Shown here: positions 58,032 through 64,000 of the stretch, piece after piece
How positions within the stretch are numbered: position 1 is the first letter of the stretch
Layout of the letters: the number at the start of each line of letters is the position of its first letter
NCBI RefSeq assembly: GCF_014534745.1
Contig: NZ_JACVVP010000001.1
Coordinates: forward strand, 62,001-126,000
Direction: 5' to 3'
DNA length: 64,000 nucleotides
From: Flammeovirga sp. EKP202
Lineage (GTDB): Bacteria; Bacteroidota; Bacteroidia; Cytophagales; Flammeovirgaceae
Made by a program: the position numbers and the translations under genes
The notes under the pieces: model-generated
Databases searched by the model: none
Seen by the model: only the letters and a program-made list of their open reading frames with translations
What the model was told of the DNA's origin: nothing

Positions 58032-59024
58032 ATGCTTAAGAATAAAAAAATATTGATTACCGGAGTGGCAGGTTTTATCGGCTCAAACCTATTAGAAAAG
58101 TTTATTGAGCAGGATAATGTCATTATTGGTCTAGATAATTTTTCAACAGGTAAAAAAGAAAATATCCAACCATTTTTAAAAGCAGATAACTTTACTTTTA
58201 TAGAAGGTGATATTAGAAATATTGAAGATTGTCAAAAAGCAGTTGAAGGTGTCGGAATTATTTTCCATCAAGCAGCATTAGGATCTGTACCTCGCTCTAT
58301 TAATGATCCAATAACTTCTAATGAAGTAAATATTTCAGGATTCTTAAATATGCTTACAGCGGCAAAGGATGCGGGTGTTAAAAGATTTATTTACGCAGCA
58401 AGCTCTTCAACCTATGGAGATCACCCAGATCTACCGAAAGAAGAGGATAAAATTGGAAAGCCATTATCGCCTTATGCGGTAACAAAATATGTTAACGAAT
58501 TATACGCTGATGTTTTTTCGAAAACGTATGGTATTGAAACAATAGGTTTAAGATACTTTAATGTTTTTGGTAAAAGACAAGATCCTTTTGGAGCATATGC
58601 AGCCGTAATTCCAAAATTTGTAATTTCTCTATTAAAAAATGAAGCTCCTACGATTAATGGAGATGGAGAAACCTCAAGAGATTTTACATATATCGACAAT
58701 GTTGTTCATGCAAATGAGCAAGCTGCAATTACTGAAAATCAAGCTTCGATTAATCAAGTTTATAATGTGGCTTTTGGTGAGAGGATTAGTTTAAATACTC
58801 TTTTTTCTTTAATAAAAGAGTGTTTAGAAGAGTATAAAAATGATATCGTAAGAATACAACCTAATTATGGACCTGAGAGGGCTGGTGATGTGCGACATTC
58901 ATTAGCATCAATAAAAAAAGCAGAAAAACTGATGGGATACAACCCTCAATTTAATGTGAGAGAGGGTTTGCAAAATGCATCAAAGTGGTATTATGAAGAC
59001 TTTAAGAATAAAGGTTTTATATAA
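58032..59024 (+). CDS. tviC: UDP-N-acetylhexosamine(uronate) 4-epimerase (TviC/WbpP type)
   Basis: SDR-type epimerase of 330 residues. ITGVAGFIGSNLLE binds NAD; HQAALGSVPRSI is a stretch typical of WbpP/TviC enzymes that accept N-acetylated sugars; the catalytic residues are the Ser pair in AASSSTYG and YAVTK. RYFNVFGKRQDPFGAYAAVIPKF is also family-typical. It starts two bases after the tviB stop. Together they build the HexNAc-uronate branch of the surface glycan. Epimerisation before or after oxidation cannot be decided. Confidence 0.9.
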   Translation: MLKNKKILITGVAGFIGSNLLEKFIEQDNVIIGLDNFSTGKKENIQPFLKADNFTFIEGDIRNIEDCQKAVEGVGIIFHQAALGSVPRSINDPITSNEVNISGFLNMLTAAKDAGVKRFIYAASSSTYGDHPDLPKEEDKIGKPLSPYAVTKYVNELYADVFSKTYGIETIGLRYFNVFGKRQDPFGAYAAVIPKFVISLLKNEAPTINGDGETSRDFTYIDNVVHANEQAAITENQASINQVYNVAFGERISLNTLFSLIKECLEEYKNDIVRIQPNYGPERAGDVRHSLASIKKAEKLMGYNPQFNVREGLQNASKWYYEDFKNKGFI

Positions 59025-59099
59025 TATCGCAAAGGTAATGATGGTTTAGAGTGTGAGTTTTATGATTTTCTTATTAAAGAAAATTTTAAATTCTTCTTG

Positions 59100-59107
59100 T
59101 ATATTTG
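59100..59107 (+). promoter_or_regulatory. Candidate internal promoter before the Wzz-like gene
   Basis: TATATTTG fits TAnnTTTG, 30 bases before ATG 59138, in a 113-base gap that is the largest in this part of the locus. Confidence 0.4.
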
Positions 59108-59137
59108 CAAACCTATAAAATTTGAGATCTAACCTAT

Positions 59138-60196
59138 ATGGAAGAAAATAAAAACAATTTAAAACGCCAAACTACCACCAATTCTGATGAGATTGATTTA
59201 ATTGAATTATTCTCAATGATTGGAGATAAGATTAATTCACTTGTAAATGGTTTCGGTAAACTGTTATTAAATTTCATATTGTACTTTTACAATATAGTCA
59301 ACAAGTGGAAAATATTAATTGGTTTAGCAATAGTTATTGGAGGTATTTTAGGATATATGTCAAAGAATACATCGAAATTTTACTCCTCTAAAGCGACTGT
59401 TAATTCAAGGTTTTTAAAGGGAGTTGATTTTATTACAGAAATAAGTGAGTTGAATGCATTATGCACTGATGAAGGAAGACCAATGCTTGCTAAAGCATTA
59501 AATATTCCTATTGAAAATGCTGAGTTTCTTTCTGAAATAACAGCGAAGGGGTATTTCCATTTATATAAATATGGAGCTATAGAGGATACTCATATTGCAG
59601 ATTCAATGTTAATTGATAGCTATGATAATGAAACTCGTTTTGAAATAGTTGTCAGTTCTGATGATGCGAATATTACAAAACAGGTTATCCAACAAGGTTT
59701 TGAATACTATTTTAATAATAATGTTTATATCAAAAAAAACTTAGAGGTATACAAACAAAATTTATTAATAAAATCAGAAACAATCACACTTGAGAAGAAA
59801 GAGTTACAAGAATACAATCAAGCTTATAAAAAGATTCTAGATTCACAAGGAGAACTAATACAGAAAGGTAAAATGCAACGTAATAGTCCAAGTGTGTTAG
59901 TAATGTCCAATGATCAACAACAGGATAGTTATATTAGGCAAAGTGGTGAACTGGCCTTTGAGGCAATGCAGAAAAGTAGAGAGGCTGATGATAGTATTGC
60001 TGAAATTACAAGGAAATTATCGTTATTACAACCTGTAGAATTTGTTAATAGATTCTCTGAGTTCTATACCGTTTCTTTATCAGCAAAAGGCAAGACAGCT
60101 TTAGGAATGCTTATAGGTTTTATATGTATTATTGCTTTTGCTATTCTAACAGACATTAACACTTACTTAAAATCCAAAGCTAATTTGAAAAATTAA
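59138..60196 (+). CDS. Wzz-like polysaccharide chain-length/co-polymerase protein
   Basis: Inner-membrane protein of 352 residues with two membrane segments (about 57-76 and 319-340) flanking a periplasmic part with long helices (about 200-290: LLIKSETITLEKKELQEYNQ). This topology is that of chain-length regulators for O-antigen or capsule. The second segment lacks the usual Pro-rich PxxP motif, and no tyrosine kinase domain is attached. The N-terminal cytosolic tail of 50 residues is longer than in classical Wzz. Its place among nucleotide-sugar genes supports the call; the sequence alone is divergent. Confidence 0.75.
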   Translation: MEENKNNLKRQTTTNSDEIDLIELFSMIGDKINSLVNGFGKLLLNFILYFYNIVNKWKILIGLAIVIGGILGYMSKNTSKFYSSKATVNSRFLKGVDFITEISELNALCTDEGRPMLAKALNIPIENAEFLSEITAKGYFHLYKYGAIEDTHIADSMLIDSYDNETRFEIVVSSDDANITKQVIQQGFEYYFNNNVYIKKNLEVYKQNLLIKSETITLEKKELQEYNQAYKKILDSQGELIQKGKMQRNSPSVLVMSNDQQQDSYIRQSGELAFEAMQKSREADDSIAEITRKLSLLQPVEFVNRFSEFYTVSLSAKGKTALGMLIGFICIIAFAILTDINTYLKSKANLKN

Positions 60197-60202
60197 TCTG
60201 TT

Positions 60203-61603
60203 ATGAAAAAAAAAGAAATTAAAAACATTTGTTGTATTGGTGCGGGCTACGTTGGTGGACCAACAATGGCAGTAATTGCTCTGAAAAATCCTAATATAAG
60301 AGTAAACATAGTTGACATTAATGAGCATCGTATTAAAGATTGGAATGATGCTGATTTGGATAAGTTACCTATTTATGAGCCTGGGTTGGCTGAGGTAGTG
60401 GAACAAACAAGAGGAAAAAACCTTTTCTTCTCAACTGATGTAGATCAAGGCATTAAAGATGCAGATATGATTTTTATTTCTGTAAATACACCTACAAAAA
60501 CGTATGGTAAAGGAAAAGGTCAAGCTGCAGATTTAAAATATATTGAACTTTGTGCACGTCAAATTGCTAGAGTAGCACAAAGGGATAAAATTGTTGTAGA
60601 AAAATCAACTTTACCTGTAAGAACAGCAGAAGCACTCTCTGATATTTTATCTAACTCTGAAAGTGGTTTTAATTTTGAAATTCTTTCAAACCCTGAATTC
60701 TTAGCTGAAGGTACAGCTATTGAGGATTTATTGAACCCTGATAGAGTACTAATTGGTGGAGATAATACAGAATCAGGACAGATAGCAAAAGATACACTAT
60801 CATCAGTCTATGAAGCATGGGTGCCAAAAGAGCGTGTTTTACAAACAAATGTGTGGTCTTCTGAATTATCTAAGTTAACTGCAAATGCATTTTTAGCTCA
60901 ACGAATTTCATCAATCAATGCTATGTCTGCATTATGTGAGAAAACAGAGGCTGATGTTGACGAAATTGCGAGAGCAATTGGAATGGATAGCAGAATTGGA
61001 CCAAAATTCTTAAAATCTTCAGTAGGTTTTGGTGGGTCGTGTTTCCAAAAGGATGTCTTAAACCTAGTTTATATTGCAAAATCATATGGGTTAGATGAAG
61101 TTGCAGAATATTGGGATCAAGTGATTCAATTAAATGACTATCAGAAAAGGCGATTTGCAGATCGTATTATAAAAGAATCTTATAATACCGTTTCAGGAAA
61201 AAAGATAGCATTCTTTGGTTGGGCATTTAAAAAAGATACTAACGATACACGTGAATCGGCAGCGATTTATGTAGCAGATCATTTACTGGATGAAGAAGCT
61301 GAAATTGTGGTGTACGATCCTAAAGTAACAGAAGAAAGAGTGTATGCTGATTTAGAATTTTTAAATAATCACTCTTCTGAGTACATACGTTCAAGAGTTA
61401 AAATTGTAAATAATCCTTTTGAAGCGGTTGATAAGGCACATGCTATTGCTGTTTTAACAGAATGGGATGAGTTTAAAGAGTACAATTGGACAGAAATATA
61501 TTCTAAGGTATTGAAACCTGCAAATATTTTTGATGGTAGAAATATTTTAGACAATAATAATTTAAAAAAAATAGGTTTTAATATTTATCAAATTGGTAGG
61601 TAA
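60203..61603 (+). CDS. ugd: UDP-glucose 6-dehydrogenase, animal-like type
   Basis: Oxidises UDP-glucose to UDP-glucuronate. At 466 residues it is longer than typical bacterial Ugd (390-440). [49 protein letters not shown] and the catalytic [19 protein letters not shown] match the animal/plant UGDH pattern closely; the ordinary bacterial form reads otherwise (e.g. without KGKGQAADL). It is a second dehydrogenase in the same locus as TviB, so both glucuronate and HexNAc-uronate may be present. It begins six bases after the Wzz-like gene. Confidence 0.93.
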   Translation: MKKKEIKNICCIGAGYVGGPTMAVIALKNPNIRVNIVDINEHRIKDWNDADLDKLPIYEPGLAEVVEQTRGKNLFFSTDVDQGIKDADMIFISVNTPTKTYGKGKGQAADLKYIELCARQIARVAQRDKIVVEKSTLPVRTAEALSDILSNSESGFNFEILSNPEFLAEGTAIEDLLNPDRVLIGGDNTESGQIAKDTLSSVYEAWVPKERVLQTNVWSSELSKLTANAFLAQRISSINAMSALCEKTEADVDEIARAIGMDSRIGPKFLKSSVGFGGSCFQKDVLNLVYIAKSYGLDEVAEYWDQVIQLNDYQKRRFADRIIKESYNTVSGKKIAFFGWAFKKDTNDTRESAAIYVADHLLDEEAEIVVYDPKVTEERVYADLEFLNNHSSEYIRSRVKIVNNPFEAVDKAHAIAVLTEWDEFKEYNWTEIYSKVLKPANIFDGRNILDNNNLKKIGFNIYQIGR

Positions 61604-61636
61604 AGATCTATTGAAACTTCTTTAATATAATTTATA

Positions 61637-62509
61637 ATGGAATATAAAAAACCAAAAGTTATATCCGAAATAGGATGTAATCACATGGGAAAAATGGATA
61701 TAGCTAAAGAACTTATTGATTTATCCAAATTATCTGGAGCAGATGTAGCCAAGTTCCAAAAAAGGACAAATAAAGAGTTGTTAACAGAGGAACAGTACAA
61801 TGCCCCTCACCCCAATCCTAGAAACTCGTATGGAGATACATATGGTGCTCATAGAGAATATTTAGAATTTACTAAAGAACAACATCAAGAATTAAAAGAG
61901 TATTGTGATTTGATTGGAATTGAATACTCTACATCGGTATGGGATGTAACATCTGCAAAAGAAATTGTAGGAATCAATCCTACTTTAATTAAAGTACCTT
62001 CAGCTTGTAATAATCATTTTGAAATGATGAAAATATTACGAGATGAGTATACAGGTGAGGTACATGTATCGACAGGTATGACTAAAAAAGACGAAATAAA
62101 ACAAATTATTGAGTTTTTTGAGGAAACAGGAGCTGCAAAGGAAAGATTAGTAGTTTACAACTGTACTTCTGGTTACCCTGTACCTTTTGAAGATGTTTGT
62201 CTTTTAGAAATTTCCAATTTAGTAAATGAATTTGGTGATCGAGTAAAAGAAATTGGTTTCTCTGGTCATCATTTAGGTATTGCTATTGATATGGCTGCTT
62301 ATACATTAGGTGCATCATGGGTAGAACGTCATTTCACTAAAGATCGTACTTGGAAAGGAACAGATCATGCTGCTTCATTAGAAGTTACTGGTCTGATGAA
62401 ACTTTGCAGAGACTTAAAAGCTACGCATCAATCACTAACATTCAAGTCAACAGAAGTTCTTCCGATTGAACAAGTTCAACGTGAAAAATTGAAATATAGA
62501 CAAGCTTAA
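61637..62509 (+). CDS. neuB: NeuB-type nonulosonate (sialate-like) synthase without SAF domain
   Basis: Condenses phosphoenolpyruvate with a C6 sugar or sugar phosphate to a nine-carbon acid. The 290 residues cover the NeuB TIM barrel: ISEIGCNHMGKMDIAKELI, GADVAKFQKRT, STSVWDVTSA, IKVPSACNNHFEMM, STGMTKKDEI, CTSGYPVPFEDV, GFSGHHLGIAIDMAAYTLGA and ERHFTKDRTWKGTDHAAS. The C-terminal SAF (antifreeze-like) domain of usual NeuB/NANS proteins (total near 340-360) is absent. The next gene encodes the CMP-transferase fused to a phosphatase, which suggests a 9-phosphate product such as Kdn-9-P or Neu5Ac-9-P (inference). Confidence 0.88.
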   Translation: MEYKKPKVISEIGCNHMGKMDIAKELIDLSKLSGADVAKFQKRTNKELLTEEQYNAPHPNPRNSYGDTYGAHREYLEFTKEQHQELKEYCDLIGIEYSTSVWDVTSAKEIVGINPTLIKVPSACNNHFEMMKILRDEYTGEVHVSTGMTKKDEIKQIIEFFEETGAAKERLVVYNCTSGYPVPFEDVCLLEISNLVNEFGDRVKEIGFSGHHLGIAIDMAAYTLGASWVERHFTKDRTWKGTDHAASLEVTGLMKLCRDLKATHQSLTFKSTEVLPIEQVQREKLKYRQA

Positions 62510-62534
62510 GATAAAGCTTTAGTAATTTATTAGA

Positions 62535-62572
62535 AGTAACATTAATATTAATTATTAATGTTACTTTCTTTT
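62535..62572 (+). terminator. Hairpin with T-rich tail inside the nonulosonate operon
   Basis: AGTAACATTAAT (62535-62546) pairs perfectly with ATTAATGTTACT (62554-62565), then TTCTTTTATTT. It lies between neuB and neuA. It may cause partial termination or mark an mRNA processing point. Confidence 0.55.
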
Positions 62573-62584
62573 ATTTAAAATAAT

Positions 62585-63739
62585 ATGAAAACAATTGCTT
62601 TTATTCCTGTTAGAGGAGGTAGTAAATCTATACCTTTAAAAAATATAAAACCTTTTTGTAATAAACCTTTAGTTTATTGGACAGCACAAGCTGCTCAAAA
62701 TTCAAATGTTATAGATGAGGTTATTATTGCAACTGATTCAGATGAAATTATATCTACTGTTAAGGGATTTAATTTCAGTAAACTAAAGGTATATAAAAGA
62801 GATAATGAGAATGCACAAGACACATCATCGACAGAAAGTGTGATGTTAGAATATATCAAAAAAGCATCTTTAAATAAAGAGGATAATCTTATTCTGATAC
62901 AAGCTACATCTCCCTTTTTACAATCAATTGATTTAGATAATGGAATGAAACAATTAGAAGAGTCTAATAAAGATTCATTGCTGTCATGTTCTTGTGTGAA
63001 ACGTTTTTTTTGGTCTAAAAAGGGAGACCCCTTGAATTATGATTATAATCATAGACCTAGACGCCAAGATTTTGAGGGTACTTTAATAGAAAATGGAGCG
63101 TTTTATATTAATACCGTTAGAAATATTATTGAATTTCAAAATAGATTGAATGGTGATATTGAAGTTTATGAGATGCCAGAATACACAATGACTGAAATAG
63201 ACGAGCCAGATGACTGGTTTATTGCAGAGCATTTAATGGAAAAGTATATCTTAAAAAAACAGAAAAAACAAATAAAACTCTTTTTGTCAGATGTTGATGG
63301 AGTACTGACAGATGCGGGGATGTACTATTCTGAAACAGGAGATGAATTGAAAAAATTTAATACCCATGATGGTATGGCTTTCCAGCTATTGAGAGAAAAA
63401 GGTATCAAGACAGGGATTATTACTTCTGAAAATACAAAAATTGTTGAAAGAAGAGCAAAAAAAATGAAAGTTGACTTTCTTTATCAAGGTCAGGAGCATG
63501 GGGGAAAACTAAACGCTGCTAAAACTATTTGTAAAGAGTTAGGTATTACTCTTGATGAAGTAGCTTATATTGGGGATGATATTAATTGTTTTGAACTGTT
63601 ATCAAATGTGGGATTAGCGGCATGTCCTAGTAATGCTTTAGGTAAAATTAAATCGATTCCTTTAATTAATATATTAACTAAAAAAGGAGGAGAGGGAGTT
63701 GTTAGAGAATTTATAGATCTTTATAATTTCAAAAATTAA
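62585..63739 (+). CDS. neuA: CMP-nonulosonate synthetase fused to KdsC-type HAD phosphatase
   Basis: Bifunctional protein of 384 residues. The first domain (1-225) is a NeuA cytidylyltransferase: AFIPVRGGSKSIPLKNIKPFCNKPL with the CTP-binding loop, IIATDSDEI, LIQATSPFLQ, RPRRQDF, and the late EIDEPDDWFIAE. After a Lys-rich linker (about 226-234) comes a KdsC/HAD IIIC domain: LFLSDVDGVLTDAGMYYS with both catalytic Asp, TGIITSENT, and YIGDDINCFELL. Vertebrate CMAS also carries a HAD domain after the synthetase. The phosphatase half would remove phosphate from the NeuB product before activation. Its stop overlaps the flippase start (TAATG). Confidence 0.92.
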   Translation: MKTIAFIPVRGGSKSIPLKNIKPFCNKPLVYWTAQAAQNSNVIDEVIIATDSDEIISTVKGFNFSKLKVYKRDNENAQDTSSTESVMLEYIKKASLNKEDNLILIQATSPFLQSIDLDNGMKQLEESNKDSLLSCSCVKRFFWSKKGDPLNYDYNHRPRRQDFEGTLIENGAFYINTVRNIIEFQNRLNGDIEVYEMPEYTMTEIDEPDDWFIAEHLMEKYILKKQKKQIKLFLSDVDGVLTDAGMYYSETGDELKKFNTHDGMAFQLLREKGIKTGIITSENTKIVERRAKKMKVDFLYQGQEHGGKLNAAKTICKELGITLDEVAYIGDDINCFELLSNVGLAACPSNALGKIKSIPLINILTKKGGEGVVREFIDLYNFKN

Positions 63740-64000
63740 TGAGAGATATAAATATCTATAAAAACATGCTATGGTTATTTTTAGATAAAGTAGTTATAGT
63801 ATTAGTACAATTTACAATAAGTGTTAAAATAGCTAATGAATATTCATCTGAGTTATATGGGAAGTATGCTTATGCAATATCAATTTGTGCGTTTGTACCT
63901 GTTATTTTAGAGGTATTAAATAACAAGATTATAAAAAAAAAATTCTCAAAGGGAAAGGATCATATAAATCAACTTTTTAAGTTTACTTTCTTTAGAATTG
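63739..64000 (+). CDS. Wzx-like polysaccharide flippase (3'-truncated by the window)
   Basis: Start of a membrane protein; 87 codons are visible. ATG 63739 overlaps the neuA stop (TAATG). The N-terminus MRDINIYKNMLWLFLDKVV and the two membrane segments (about 9-31 and 43-65, AYAISICAFVPVILEV) with LYGKYAYA between them match the opening of Wzx/RfbX and MATE-like polysaccharide transporters. Its place next to CMP-sugar genes supports lipid-linked repeat-unit export. The remainder is outside the window. Confidence 0.78.
   Translation, partial: MRDINIYKNMLWLFLDKVVIVLVQFTISVKIANEYSSELYGKYAYAISICAFVPVILEVLNNKIIKKKFSKGKDHINQLFKFTFFRI

Noticed and set aside
63835-63847. AATGAATATTCAT core as a third FadR-like operator
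   Set aside because: It lies inside the flippase coding sequence and lacks the outer half-site bases; kept only as a caution that such palindromes can arise by chance in AT-rich DNA.

Overview
The window reads as a chromosomal segment of an AT-rich Bacteroidota, most likely a marine Cytophagales of the Flammeovirga type (taxon is inference). The signs are recurrent TAnnTTTG promoter motifs, AT-rich start regions without Shine-Dalgarno sites, a type IX secretion sorting module, a Reg_prop/Y_Y_Y-type sensor kinase, a type I sulfatase, and short Crp-like and DUF721 proteins. I found no rRNA, tRNA, insertion sequence, integrase or CRISPR array. Both ends cut a gene: a sensor kinase at the left and a Wzx-like flippase at the right.

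Left part (1-12.4 kb). Two sensor kinases with unrelated sensory halves but near-identical transmitter halves feed one NarL/LuxR-type regulator, which is followed by a small pseudo-receiver lacking the phosphorylation residues. Next comes a secreted arylsulfatase between two almost identical outer-membrane beta-barrel genes. The barrel copies share an exact 268-bp tract that includes a hairpin ending three bases before the start codon. A small T9SS-type surface protein and a soluble kinase/single-domain receiver pair follow.

Middle part (12.4-41 kb). Housekeeping genes (prfA, prmA, folA, trmH, fmt, an L,D-transpeptidase, a LpoA-like TPR/binding-fold protein) alternate with regulatory and stress genes (MarR regulator, two Hsp20 proteins, LysR and Crp-like regulators with a DUF336 protein, a propeller-Dabb fusion and two SDR enzymes). 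There is also a 1788-residue exported protein of unknown role paired with a MORN-like protein, a helical repeat protein, and a small AP2 protein whose HNH-like half has lost the catalytic residues.

Right part (41-54 kb). Four SGNH/GDSL esterase-like proteins lie within 10 kb, one directly behind a FadL-type outer-membrane transporter. The 430-bp region before that transporter carries two oppositely oriented palindromes close to the FadR box known from Bacillus. A CLC channel, a protein with 43-residue tandem repeats, and DoxX-like, DinB-like, NRDE and membrane-anchored ATP-grasp proteins follow.

Right end (54-64 kb). recF and a DUF721 gene run on the same strand into a surface-polysaccharide locus: manC, two nucleotide-sugar dehydrogenases, a WbpP-type epimerase, a Wzz-like chain-length protein, a NeuB-type nonulosonate synthase, a NeuA fused to a KdsC-type phosphatase, and the start of a flippase. 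Together they predict a capsule or O-antigen containing hexuronic acid and nonulosonic acid.
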